A DNA stretch of 64,000 nucleotides from an uncultured Prevotella sp. GTDB taxonomy: Bacteria > Bacteroidota > Bacteroidia > Bacteroidales > Bacteroidaceae. Where the stretch lies: positions 43,837 to 107,836 of the forward strand of contig CADCEF010000009.1 of assembly GCA_902800365.1 (NCBI GenBank). Reading direction: 5' to 3'. Every line of letters begins with the position of its first letter. Position 1 is the first letter of the stretch. Positions 1-8,887 of this stretch are shown piece after piece. The notes beneath the pieces were generated by a model, which had not been told where the DNA came from, ran no database searches, and was given only the letters and a program-made list of their open reading frames with translations. The position numbers were made by a program, and so were the translations under genes.

Positions 1-2565
1 AGGATCACCGTTTGCGTCCATACCCTCATAGATAAATCCGTTGAGATACCAGATTGAGTGACCTTCCTCGAATGCAGTACGGATCTTATAGTTTGTAGAG
101 CTTGCATCAGTCTTATACTGTGGTGTAGCACCCTCTGCCAGTGAAAGGACCTCGTTCTTCAAGGTAGAGAAGTTAGCAGTTACAGAGTACTGTAAATCGC
201 CAATACGATCTCTCCAACCAAGCTCAAACTCCAAACCCTTGTTCATTACATTACCACCATTGGTTACAACCGAGGTAAATCCAAGCTCTGAAGGAACAGT
301 TACGCTGAAGAGCAGGTCCTTAGTACGCTTATCGAAGTAGTCGATACCGAGAGAGAGTCGGTTGTTGAGGAAACGAGCATCAAGACCCAGGTCAACCTGC
401 TCAGATGTTTCCCAAGTAAGATTTGGATTAGCCAGCTTATCAGGAGCAGATCCATAGGTAGAACCAATCTGGTCAACACCATACTGGTACCAGCTGCTAC
501 CCTTTGCAATAGCAGCAGTATAAGGATAACCGCTCAGCACGCTGATATTACCGTTACGACCCCAAGATGCACGGAGCTTCAAGAATGAAACGACATCTGT
601 AGGAACAGCCTTCTTGAAGAAACCTTCGTTACTGATTGTCCAACCAGCAGAGAATGATGGGAAGGTACCCCAACGGTTCTCCTTAGAAAGCTTTGAAGAG
701 TCAAACGCATCACGACGGATGTTGAACTGGAAGAAGTAACGATTATCGTAATTATAGTTTACACGTCCGAAGTAAGCCATTGAAGCACTCTTACCAGGAG
801 AGTTGCTAACTGACTTAGGAGCATCATCCTTCAAATAAGAGATGTAACGGAAGTTCTCCTCATACGACTGCAGGATATCACTACCTGAAGAGCTGATGCT
901 TGAGTTATCAGAGTTATTCTCACGATAAGACATACCGATCATTGCACCGATATTATGCTTCTCAGCGATAGTGATGTTATAGTTTGCAAAGTTCTCCCAC
1001 TGATAGTACCAGCTTGTGTTATGGTTAGCAGAGATAGAATATGTAGTCTGGTTACCACGGTCACCAATCCAGAAAGGAGCAGTATAGCTATGAGAGGTAT
1101 TGAATGAAAGACGATAGCCTAAGCGAGAAGTAATAGTCAGACCCTTGATTGGCATGATATTAGCAAACCATGTACCATTGATGTTCCAACCACCATTGCT
1201 TCCGTCGGTAGCATCACGCTTAGCCAGAGGGCTACCTTCCATGTCTGAATACTTAGTATTAGCAAACCAACCGTTCTCATCACGGAACAGACGATAGTTC
1301 TGGTCAGCAGTACCGTTCTGCAAAGCATCGTAAACAGTTCTTACTGAGAGCGACATCTCATCAGGTTTAGTCCAATAAACTGGAGTCAGAGGATCCATCT
1401 GAAGCATCTGCTCGAATGAAGAACCATAACCACGCTGTGATACGCTCTTGGTCTCCCACTTCTCGATTGTGTTGTTAGAACCAACCTGCAACCACTTGAA
1501 AATGTTATAGTCGGCATTTACCTGACCGGTAATACGCTTGTAAACATCCTTATCACCTCTTACAACACCATTCTGATGTACATAATTAAGAGATGTAAAG
1601 AAATGGCCCTTAGTATTACCACCAGAAATACTCAATGTATGCTGTTGGCTCCATGTTGGCTCGATATATGCACTGATCCAATCCTGATCAATTACACCAT
1701 TAGCATAATAAGGATGCTTATAATCAAAGTCTGCAAGTCTCTTGTTAACATCTTCCTCACCATACTCATAAGTCATATATTTGAGGAAGTCATTACGCTG
1801 CATTCCTACACGACGTGTGAAGTTCTGCAGAGTTGCACGACCGGTATAGTTAACAGACACCTTACCCTCGTCACCCTTCTTTGTAGTTACAAGAACAACA
1901 CCGTTACCAGCTTCTGCACCATAGATGGCAGCCGAAGCGGCATCTTTCAGGATTTCGATTGACTCAATCATCTGAGGATCCAGATACTGGATGCTGCTAA
2001 CCTGAAGGCCATCTACTATATAAAGAGGTGCAATCTTCTCTGAGTTAGAAGAGTAACCACGTACACGGATGTCTGCACCGCTACCCGGAGAGGCATTGGT
2101 AAGAACGTTAACACCCGATACCTTACCTTGAAGTGCTGCTGCAGCATCAGCTGTTGACAGATTCTTAAGGTCTTCAGACTTCACCGAAGCAACAGCACCA
2201 GTCAAATCGCTCTTTCTCTGAACACCATAACCGATAACCACAACGTCGTTCAACGACTGGGTATCTTCCGTAAGAGTAACTGAAATGTTGTTACGTCCAT
2301 TCAACTTTACAGTTTCAGTTGAATAGCCGATGTAAGAAATAATAAGCGTAGCATTGTTGCTTGCAGTAATGCTAAAGTTACCATCAAAATCGGTGATAAC
2401 TCCCGATTTAGCACCTTGGATTTTCACACTGGCACCAATAATCGGTTCGCCCGACACATCTTTCACTGTTCCCTTAATTAGGCTCTGAGCCAACGCTCCC
2501 AGTGGGAACAAACAGAGCAAGAACAGTGCCAATAATGGCTTTTGCAGGGATTTAAAATTCCACAT
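1..2565 (-). CDS. SusC-like TonB-dependent outer-membrane receptor (3' end outside window)
   Basis: Import channel of a glycan-uptake system, partial: 855 codons are open from the ATG at 2563-2565 to the window edge, and the C-terminal end of the barrel is missing. The N-terminus has a signal peptide ending near ALAQS, then a carboxypeptidase-regulatory-like domain (GEPIIGASV, VITDFDGNF), the SusC plug start (VVVIGYGVQRKSDLTGAV), and a plug with IEILKDAASAAIYG. Its SusD partner would be expected beyond the left edge. It has its own promoter (-7 box at 2655) and is separated from the upstream operon by a long inverted repeat. The SusC family call is firm; the substrate is unknown. Confidence 0.95.
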   Translation of the reverse strand, partial: MWNFKSLQKPLLALFLLCLFPLGALAQSLIKGTVKDVSGEPIIGASVKIQGAKSGVITDFDGNFSITASNNATLIISYIGYSTETVKLNGRNNISVTLTEDTQSLNDVVVIGYGVQRKSDLTGAVASVKSEDLKNLSTADAAAALQGKVSGVNVLTNASPGSGADIRVRGYSSNSEKIAPLYIVDGLQVSSIQYLDPQMIESIEILKDAASAAIYGAEAGNGVVLVTTKKGDEGKVSVNYTGRATLQNFTRRVGMQRNDFLKYMTYEYGEEDVNKRLADFDYKHPYYANGVIDQDWISAYIEPTWSQQHTLSISGGNTKGHFFTSLNYVHQNGVVRGDKDVYKRITGQVNADYNIFKWLQVGSNNTIEKWETKSVSQRGYGSSFEQMLQMDPLTPVYWTKPDEMSLSVRTVYDALQNGTADQNYRLFRDENGWFANTKYSDMEGSPLAKRDATDGSNGGWNINGTWFANIMPIKGLTITSRLGYRLSFNTSHSYTAPFWIGDRGNQTTYSISANHNTSWYYQWENFANYNITIAEKHNIGAMIGMSYRENNSDNSSISSSGSDILQSYEENFRYISYLKDDAPKSVSNSPGKSASMAYFGRVNYNYDNRYFFQFNIRRDAFDSSKLSKENRWGTFPSFSAGWTISNEGFFKKAVPTDVVSFLKLRASWGRNGNISVLSGYPYTAAIAKGSSWYQYGVDQIGSTYGSAPDKLANPNLTWETSEQVDLGLDARFLNNRLSLGIDYFDKRTKDLLFSVTVPSELGFTSVVTNGGNVMNKGLEFELGWRDRIGDLQYSVTANFSTLKNEVLSLAEGATPQYKTDASSTNYKIRTAFEEGHSIWYLNGFIYEGMDANGDP

Positions 2566-2654
2566 GATTTAATTAATTAGTTAGATAATCGTAATACTTA
2601 AAATTTGGTTTACTCAAGTTGAATATGTAATAGGTTTACATTTTGATTCGGTTG

Positions 2655-2662
2655 CAAATTTA
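2655..2662 (-). promoter_or_regulatory. Bacteroidota -7 box (TAAATTTG) for the SusC gene at 2565
   Basis: The minus strand reads TAAATTTG followed by CAACCGAAT. This matches TAnnTTTG and leaves a leader of about 85 nt before the ATG. No clean -33 TTTG is seen. The 13-mer TTTGCAACCGAAT recurs at the SusC promoter near 25301. Confidence 0.7.
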
Positions 2663-2708
2663 ACGCAATTTTGTTAAAGGAACTTTATTTTGAGTAACAA
2701 AAACAATA

Positions 2709-2746
2709 TAAAAATGTAACATTACGGGCATAATGTTACATTTTTA
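2709..2746. promoter_or_regulatory. perfect 16-bp inverted repeat, operator or AT-rich terminator
   Basis: The arms 2709-2724 and 2731-2746 are exact reverse complements (core TGTAACATTA / TAATGTTACA) with a 6-nt spacer. It lies 42 bp after the stop of the PD40 gene, so it could end that operon, and 47-84 bp upstream of the next SusC -7 box, so it could equally be an activator site. A further GTAACA at 2694 lies 22 bp from the GTAACA in the left arm, and GTTACA motifs also precede the SusC promoter at 15051. Confidence 0.6.
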
Positions 2747-2788
2747 AAAGATTTTATAATAAAATATTTAAAATTTCAACAAGAAAAA

Positions 2789-4201
2789 CTACTTGCGCAC
2801 GCCAAAATTCTTGCGATAATCGTCATGAATGATACCACTGGCCTTATTTCCATCGAAACGAGTAGGCATTATAATGAATTCTGGCACATTAAACGAGAGG
2901 AACCGTTCACGGTAGAAACGACGCGGGTTGCGCTGGGGCAGCATAAACGCCTTACTGATACCACCATCTTTATCAACATGACAGAAATAAGGACGTGTAT
3001 AAAGTCCGTCGTCACGACGTGAACTCAGCACAAGCCAGCGCGAATTTGTGCTCCAGTTATGAAATGATTCTGTATCTTCCGAATTAGCTGCAGTCATCAC
3101 GCGACTCTCGCCTGTTGAAAGATCAAGCAAATACAAGTCGGCCTCATGGTGCCAGATGCTGAACTGTCCGTAGTCAGAGAGTGTGTAACAAAGAAAACGG
3201 CCGTCGTACGAAGGACGGGGGAAGGACACCGACTTACCTTGTGAAACGGCATCAATGATTGTTTCTATCTGATTGCCAAAACGGCCTGTCTCCGGATTGA
3301 AATCAACGCGACAAAGGTTATAGCGAATGGAATCGAGCTTATAACTGCCCTCAGGGATGGATTGGGCAGCACAGAAATACAACGACCTACCATCGGCAGA
3401 GAAGACAGGGAAGGTCTCGTATATAGAATCCTGTTTGAGTATAGGCGACAGCAACAATTCATTCTTCTCTACATCGTAAACCTGCAAGTCGGAGGCTGTA
3501 TCAAACACCTCTATACGATTGCGGTGAGCACTATGGAACAACTGACTCGTTGAGTTGGTAGAATAAGCAATGTAGCGACCAGAAGGATGCCAATATGGAT
3601 ACACACAGAAACCGAGAGTCTGATCGGTCTTGGTGTTGTAAGCAGTCAGCTGACTATCATTATGGCGCAGCAGTGTGGCGCCATGAGGTCCTCGGATATG
3701 CAGACTCATGTCAAACGATGACAGATCACGTTCATAGATGCCCATCTTACTCCACACCTCGTAGCCTGGTGCTATCAGGCGGTAGCAGAGTCCATAATCA
3801 ATGCTGTCGGGACTGACATAAATAGAGAATGGCTGATATGTATGCCAACCGTCCTCGTATTTTGCCGAAACGGTGACGCTTAGTGAGTCTCCGAGGTTCT
3901 GTGCAAGTAGAGCATGCCAGTCTTCAAGGTCGAAATCAACCGATTCCTCACCCTGACTGTGCAGGCTATTACCATGATTGTCTGTCACTAACGCATCAAT
4001 AAGTTGTGCCTGCTCATCAACCATACCAAAATTGAGAGGGACAATATTCACAGGAACAGTCACACCAAGGTAATCGGGATATATATCAGGCTGGGCAGCT
4101 TCCTGCTTGGCATTCTCTACAGCTGTTGAGCAAGCTGCCAGCATCCAGCACCCAACACCTATCACCCAACACCTTATCATATCATTCAGAACTTTTTTCA
4201 T
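2789..4201 (-). CDS. PD40/TolB-like beta-propeller lipoprotein, copy without haem motif
   Basis: Probable surface or periplasmic lipoprotein of 470 aa: hydrophobic start and lipobox LAAC with Cys24, followed by a short N-terminal domain (IYPDYLGVTVPVNIVPLNF) and a beta-propeller with WHPSGRYIAYS, FSADGRSLYF and SYDGRFLCYT repeats typical of PD40/TolB blades. It is a clear paralogue of the 500-aa protein encoded at 5537-7039, which shares the same N-terminal motif and blades, but the stretch containing CxxCH in that copy is missing here. It is the last gene of the SusCD operon and overlaps the preceding gene by 4 nt (ATGA). The signal peptide codons contain a 7-bp tandem repeat. Function unknown; the fold call is reliable. 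Confidence 0.85.
   Translation of the reverse strand: MKKVLNDMIRCWVIGVGCWMLAACSTAVENAKQEAAQPDIYPDYLGVTVPVNIVPLNFGMVDEQAQLIDALVTDNHGNSLHSQGEESVDFDLEDWHALLAQNLGDSLSVTVSAKYEDGWHTYQPFSIYVSPDSIDYGLCYRLIAPGYEVWSKMGIYERDLSSFDMSLHIRGPHGATLLRHNDSQLTAYNTKTDQTLGFCVYPYWHPSGRYIAYSTNSTSQLFHSAHRNRIEVFDTASDLQVYDVEKNELLLSPILKQDSIYETFPVFSADGRSLYFCAAQSIPEGSYKLDSIRYNLCRVDFNPETGRFGNQIETIIDAVSQGKSVSFPRPSYDGRFLCYTLSDYGQFSIWHHEADLYLLDLSTGESRVMTAANSEDTESFHNWSTNSRWLVLSSRRDDGLYTRPYFCHVDKDGGISKAFMLPQRNPRRFYRERFLSFNVPEFIIMPTRFDGNKASGIIHDDYRKNFGVRK
4149..4176. repeat. 7-bp tandem array in signal-peptide codons
   Basis: Four units CACCCAA, CACCTAT, CACCCAA, CACCTTA, inside the signal peptide of the PD40 lipoprotein. The period is not a multiple of three. 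Confidence 0.75.
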
Positions 4202-5565
4202 TGTTGTTTGAGTTTAACCAGTAGTTTTGCATAGCCCTTACGATTATTTGTCAGCATATAGTACGCTTTCAGATACTCCAAGGCAAGCATATTATCCTTA
4301 TTGCTAAAATATAGATCCTCGAGCATTTCGGGAGTTACATGGTCGCTGAACAAGAAACTCTCCTTATATAGCGACTTACGAAGGCGCCCGTATTCAGGAT
4401 GTTTTGCAATCGCCTCTTCATCTCCTAACAGCGGCAGTGTCTCGTTGGCCCAGTCACGATAGAAGAGGGTTTTCTGCAGGGCCATCAGGTATTTGCGAGC
4501 AACTTCGTAGCTGCCAATGATCAGGTTTGTCTGTGCCAGACGCTTATAGCAGCGACCACTCTTCTGGAAATCAAGAATAGCTTCCTGCGCCTCAAACACC
4601 GTACGTTGAGCCACATAAATCATACCCAACTGATAGAATGCCTCGGCAGTAGGCATCGGACTGGTAGCATCGCTCTGTACATCAGGCAGAAGACCGGCTA
4701 TCCCATTCTGATGATAATCAAACATGTGCTGTGTAAGCTGACCGCGCATGGCCAGGGCCAAATTCTGTACCGTCACCCCTATCTGGTTGTTCGGTTTCTC
4801 TGCATTTGCTGTTTCTATGATTCGATTCCACAACTGATGACTGGCCATGAAGTCATACTGCATCACCTTCTCGGCCTTATAATTACCATTCTTCCAAACA
4901 ACCGCCCCCATAACAACGGCCACTAACGCGAATGAGCAGAGAGGTATAACCAAACCTTTCGAATCCTTCAGCCACTTACGACATACAAAAACAAGGAGAG
5001 GAATAGCGAGTGCTAATAGCCATGCTACATAAAGCAATGTAGGGAATACCTTAGGGTATCTATAGTAATGACTGCCGCTCCAATAACTACCTACCATCCA
5101 ATAAAGTATAGGGAGGACAACAATCACTGCGATATATCGCCCCCAGCCTTTCGGTAGTTTACTGAGGCCCCAAACAGCCAGGAGTGTGAGCAACACAGCC
5201 CATACGCCCCCCATGAGTGCATGCTCGTCGAGCAGAAAGAGCCAAAGAAAAAACGAAGGCAAAAAGCTCAGGCCATATAGTTTGCTGGAGCCAATAAGTT
5301 GGAGAGTCAGAAGTTGCACTACTGTTAACAGGATTCCAATAATGATAGCACCAACCCAAGCATAAAGAAAGAACTGGGTGCAGAACCGTCCCAGCAGGTC
5401 GGCCACACCGCCTGGCTGCTTCACAATATCCCATACATAGTTGCTATCGAAGAGAAACAGCTGGAACTGCTCCTGATAATGCAAGTGATGAGGATATGCC
5501 TGTGCGAAAAACAGGACTACCGCCACACAGAAAAGACTACTTATCAAATACTTTACTGAATTCAT
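4198..5565 (-). CDS. multi-pass membrane protein with C-terminal TPR-like half (DUF6057-like, second copy)
   Basis: Protein of 455 aa. About the first 230 residues form roughly seven hydrophobic segments, and the rest is soluble and helical, with repeat-like pairs (FYQLGMIYVAQRTVFEAQEA, then LIIGSYEVARKYLMALQK) that look like TPR units. The order of a membrane half followed by a TPR-like half is the same as in the 591-aa protein at 7043-8818, so the two appear to be duplicates. The start overlaps the upstream PD40 gene by 29 bp and the stop overlaps the next gene by 4 bp, so translation is probably coupled. From memory it resembles the DUF6057 group often found with PD40 proteins; that assignment was not verified. 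No catalytic motif seen. Confidence 0.8.
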   Translation of the reverse strand: MNSVKYLISSLFCVAVVLFFAQAYPHHLHYQEQFQLFLFDSNYVWDIVKQPGGVADLLGRFCTQFFLYAWVGAIIIGILLTVVQLLTLQLIGSSKLYGLSFLPSFFLWLFLLDEHALMGGVWAVLLTLLAVWGLSKLPKGWGRYIAVIVVLPILYWMVGSYWSGSHYYRYPKVFPTLLYVAWLLALAIPLLVFVCRKWLKDSKGLVIPLCSFALVAVVMGAVVWKNGNYKAEKVMQYDFMASHQLWNRIIETANAEKPNNQIGVTVQNLALAMRGQLTQHMFDYHQNGIAGLLPDVQSDATSPMPTAEAFYQLGMIYVAQRTVFEAQEAILDFQKSGRCYKRLAQTNLIIGSYEVARKYLMALQKTLFYRDWANETLPLLGDEEAIAKHPEYGRLRKSLYKESFLFSDHVTPEMLEDLYFSNKDNMLALEYLKAYYMLTNNRKGYAKLLVKLKQQ

Positions 5566-7039
5566 CTACACTAATCTTAACAGGTTCAACCATAAACTCA
5601 GGACGGTTGTAGCTCTTTAGCAGGAAAGTGTTGTGCTCGGGATCCTCCTGTGGCAACAGGAATGCCTTCCCAACCTTTCCGTCTTTGAAATAGGCAAAAT
5701 ATACACGACTGTAGTTACCATCTTCACGGCGACTGGCCAGCATCATCCAATGACCATTGCTCGACCAGCTGGGATAACTATCAGACATGCCCTCACTGTT
5801 CAGTTTTGTTAGATCGAGAGGGGAAGAGTTCTTTTCATCAAGCGGCAAACAAACAATGTTTGCGTCATGGTGCCATATATGGAAGCAACCATACCGTCCC
5901 TGTGCAAACAACAGATATCGGCCGTCAGGACTAATACGAGGTAGAGTGGCGCTATTATTCTGTGAAGCAGCATCATACACCAACTCTTCGTCGCCGAAGT
6001 TGTGCGTTGCCACATCAAACGAGCGGCGATAGATGTTGTATTGTATCTTTTCATAATATCGTCCTATCTCGTTATCCCTATCTTTAATGTTCAGCTCCTC
6101 TGGCAGTGGCACCGACTTACAATAATAGAGGTATTTGCCATCAGGCGACCAGGTGGGATAAACCTCCAAGAGCGTAGAATCGTTGCTGACAACGCTTACT
6201 GAGTCGGTCTTAATGTCATATAGTATCAAATCGCTCTCAAGGTCGTAAACCTCAAGTTTATTAGGATTAGATGTATGAAAGCCCTGACGTGTCAGGTCGG
6301 TAGAGAAGGCGATCAACTTCTCTGTAGGATGCCATGCAGGATATACACCTCCGGAGATAGTATAATCGCGTTTAAGATTAACTCTTGATATCTTACCATC
6401 ATTCACAAGTACAGTACCTCCGTTAGACTTACGCACATGAAACAACATGTTATCAGTCTTATAGTTCTGATAACTGTGGCAGTTTATACACTGGCCTGAT
6501 GCTCTGTCAGTGCAGGTTATCTCGTTATTGAATATCTGCGTCTCTTCGAAAGTGGTAATGTTACGCTGAGCAATCTCCATGAAATCCCATGCCACATACG
6601 ATGGCTCAATCAGCCGATATGACAGATATTCGTCGATAGGTTCTTCGGCAACAAAAATCTCAAACGAGTTGAATGAAAGCCATTCATCACTCTTCTTTCC
6701 CCAAACTTCTACCTTAAGGCTATTACCCTTCGAGGCTTGGAGCATATCATGCCATTCCTCCTCAGGAATCTGCACCTTCACGCCACAGCCGTATGTCTGC
6801 TGTTTACCATCGGGTGTAGTTATACGAGCCACACACTCATCATACTCATCAGCAGGGAGCATAAAGTTTAGCGGCGCAATATTATAAGGTATTGTAACAT
6901 TACAATAATCTGGATAAATCGCTGGCAGGCTTTTTGCCTCTTTTGATGAAGATGGTACATCTGGATGACCTGCGCATGATGTCAACAGCAACATGGCAAC
7001 AGTCAAAAACTTTATATAGGAGTATATATATATTTTCAT
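5537..7039 (-). CDS. PD40/TolB-like lipoprotein with c-type haem motif CxxCH
   Basis: Protein of 500 aa with lipobox LTSC (Cys22). An N-terminal domain containing IYPDYCNVTIPYNIAPLNF is followed by a Cys184-x-x-Cys187-His188 motif (GQCINCHSYQN) typical of covalent haem attachment, then beta-propeller blades (WHPTEKLIAFS, WSPDGKYLYYC, ISPDGRYLLF, WSSNGHWMML). This suggests an extracytoplasmic redox or sensor protein, but no partner cytochrome or haem-ligating Met could be assigned. It is translated just after the large membrane protein (3-nt gap) and overlaps the next membrane gene. Its closest relative is the neighbouring 2789-4201 product, which lacks the haem motif. The role in the SusCD operon is unknown. 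Confidence 0.85.
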   Translation of the reverse strand: MKIYIYSYIKFLTVAMLLLTSCAGHPDVPSSSKEAKSLPAIYPDYCNVTIPYNIAPLNFMLPADEYDECVARITTPDGKQQTYGCGVKVQIPEEEWHDMLQASKGNSLKVEVWGKKSDEWLSFNSFEIFVAEEPIDEYLSYRLIEPSYVAWDFMEIAQRNITTFEETQIFNNEITCTDRASGQCINCHSYQNYKTDNMLFHVRKSNGGTVLVNDGKISRVNLKRDYTISGGVYPAWHPTEKLIAFSTDLTRQGFHTSNPNKLEVYDLESDLILYDIKTDSVSVVSNDSTLLEVYPTWSPDGKYLYYCKSVPLPEELNIKDRDNEIGRYYEKIQYNIYRRSFDVATHNFGDEELVYDAASQNNSATLPRISPDGRYLLFAQGRYGCFHIWHHDANIVCLPLDEKNSSPLDLTKLNSEGMSDSYPSWSSNGHWMMLASRREDGNYSRVYFAYFKDGKVGKAFLLPQEDPEHNTFLLKSYNRPEFMVEPVKISVDEFSKVFDK

Positions 7040-7042
7040 TTT

Positions 7043-8818
7043 TTATGATGCAACTTCGTTTTCTTTTCTGTCAACTATATTAGAATACTGCCTCCCAAAG
7101 AAGTAGTAATACCAATAGGTATCGTCCCATTCCCCACGCATTTTTTCAGCAACATCTCCAATAGTCTTTCCTGGCTTAACATGTTTTGCCATTGCCTCTA
7201 AGAACTGTTTGTAGCGGTTATAAACGTTTTCCTCAACAGGGATCATCATGCGTCTTTCTTCTGGAGCCTTATCCATATACAATATATAAGCCTCCTGTGC
7301 ATGCAATGGGAATGCCTCGTCAACATGCGACTTCAGATAATTACGGAAAGCTGGCCAAAAACAATGCGAGTCACAACGTAATATGGAATAAAACAACGCC
7401 TGCTCCGAAGCCACTTTATTATTGTTATTATCCCAAACACACATACTATTTACAAGATAGCTGTCGGTATTCTCAACGCCCGAAATCTCGTCGGTATAAC
7501 ATGTTTGCAAATCCTTTACTTTTGAAGATACAGGAGCCGGCTGCCAATTACTGTAGAAAGGATGATGATGCAGTACCGTATTGTAGCGTTCCATCAGTTT
7601 CTTCTCTCCTGTTGCCAAGGCACAACGGGATAGCATCTTCAGGAAAAATGGTGAGAAGCCTCTTTGAATGGAATTTTCGAAACTCAAACGTATGGCTTCA
7701 TTCATCATACCGTAATTATAATATACCAGAGGCGATGCTATTTCCAAAAGTGTAACATGAACCGAATCAGGGTTATTTATTGGGAAACTTATGTTACCGC
7801 TCTTGAACGAACGGTCCAGAAGTCCTCCTTCGTTAAACAGTGCGATATTCTTAAGGAATAACATTGAGGTTGTTGGTTTCTTGTTTCCTTCCACCAGATC
7901 AAGTACCTCCTTCCAGTTCCCGTCAGAAGCATAGCGCACCATTCGCATCTCATCGATATAGTTCTGGTCACTGAACATCTGTGACTTAGTAAAGAAGATA
8001 CCGATAATAGCACATAATACCGGTACGAACCACTTAGCAAGATAATTCCGCAACAATACTATCAGTACTGAGATAATACCTAGCGCCCAGAATGGTATCG
8101 GGAGGCGATCGCTTTTATCAAGCGGCGCATCAAACTGAGGCATACCTGCAAGAATTACATCGTCGTATTTTAGATTTGAGTATAGCTGAGTATGCCAGAT
8201 ACTGGAGGTAAAAAGAAGTAGTACGATACCTACCAGCTCACGCCAGGTCATCTTGTCGCTAAGTGCAAGACATACTACAAATAGATAAGCATACCATCCA
8301 AGCACAGGATAAATACACGCACCCAATACATACCATACAAGATGCCACTTCCTAGGTGTACTGCCAGCAGCCCATAGGAGCAACAGCATCAGGAAATAGC
8401 CAACCGACTGCGAGAACCAATAGCCTCTATAAGGGAGGATATAAATCCAATAGCCTAAGTCGACAATCGATGTGAGCAGACAGGCAACAGGCAAGAGCAT
8501 CAGCGCGGAGGCACTTCCCTGTAACCGGAATGCTTTAGCACCCACAAAGTATATCATAGCCCAGATAGCGGCCAAAATACCGGTTCCTACAATGGGTTTA
8601 CAGAAAAACTGTGTGAGCCAGGCACCCACATATTGCATCAAGCCGAAAGGCTTCGACATTAAAGTATTGAAAAACGGTGCTCCGACGATAAATTCAGAAC
8701 GGTCGTGTGCCGTATAGAGAACCTCTTGATTGATGTATAAGATGTATACAACAAACGAAATGAAAGCCAACAGACTTACATAGAGTGAGGCACGGGATAA
8801 TTTGCTATTAAAAGTCAT
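7043..8818 (-). CDS. multi-pass membrane protein with C-terminal helical repeats (DUF6057-like, first copy)
   Basis: Protein of 591 aa. Residues about 10-300 carry eight to ten hydrophobic segments, followed by a soluble helical region with repeat-like elements (YYNYGMMNEAIRLSFEN, LSRCALATGEKKLMERYN). It has the same architecture as the 455-aa protein at 4198-5565. The gene is fourth in the minus-strand operon, after a 69-bp gap that contains a strong hairpin, and is 3 nt from the PD40/CxxCH gene, so the membrane protein and PD40 protein probably act together. It may be a DUF6057 family member (from memory, unverified). No enzymatic motif recognised. Confidence 0.8.
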   Translation of the reverse strand: MTFNSKLSRASLYVSLLAFISFVVYILYINQEVLYTAHDRSEFIVGAPFFNTLMSKPFGLMQYVGAWLTQFFCKPIVGTGILAAIWAMIYFVGAKAFRLQGSASALMLLPVACLLTSIVDLGYWIYILPYRGYWFSQSVGYFLMLLLLWAAGSTPRKWHLVWYVLGACIYPVLGWYAYLFVVCLALSDKMTWRELVGIVLLLFTSSIWHTQLYSNLKYDDVILAGMPQFDAPLDKSDRLPIPFWALGIISVLIVLLRNYLAKWFVPVLCAIIGIFFTKSQMFSDQNYIDEMRMVRYASDGNWKEVLDLVEGNKKPTTSMLFLKNIALFNEGGLLDRSFKSGNISFPINNPDSVHVTLLEIASPLVYYNYGMMNEAIRLSFENSIQRGFSPFFLKMLSRCALATGEKKLMERYNTVLHHHPFYSNWQPAPVSSKVKDLQTCYTDEISGVENTDSYLVNSMCVWDNNNNKVASEQALFYSILRCDSHCFWPAFRNYLKSHVDEAFPLHAQEAYILYMDKAPEERRMMIPVEENVYNRYKQFLEAMAKHVKPGKTIGDVAEKMRGEWDDTYWYYYFFGRQYSNIVDRKENEVAS

Positions 8819-8832
8819 TGTTTTGAGTTAAA

Positions 8833-8860
8833 GGGCCGACTCATTTTAATGAGCCAGCCC
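8833..8860 (-). terminator. intercistronic hairpin, likely attenuator or processing site
   Basis: In the transcript a 12-bp stem (GGGCTGGCTCAT with ATGAGTCGGCCC, two G-U pairs) and a 4-nt loop are followed by only three T. It lies between the lipoprotein stop and the membrane-protein start, so it probably reduces or separates expression of the four distal genes rather than ending transcription fully. Confidence 0.6.
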
Positions 8861-8887
8861 TAAATAATTTATACTGTAAAGGAATGA

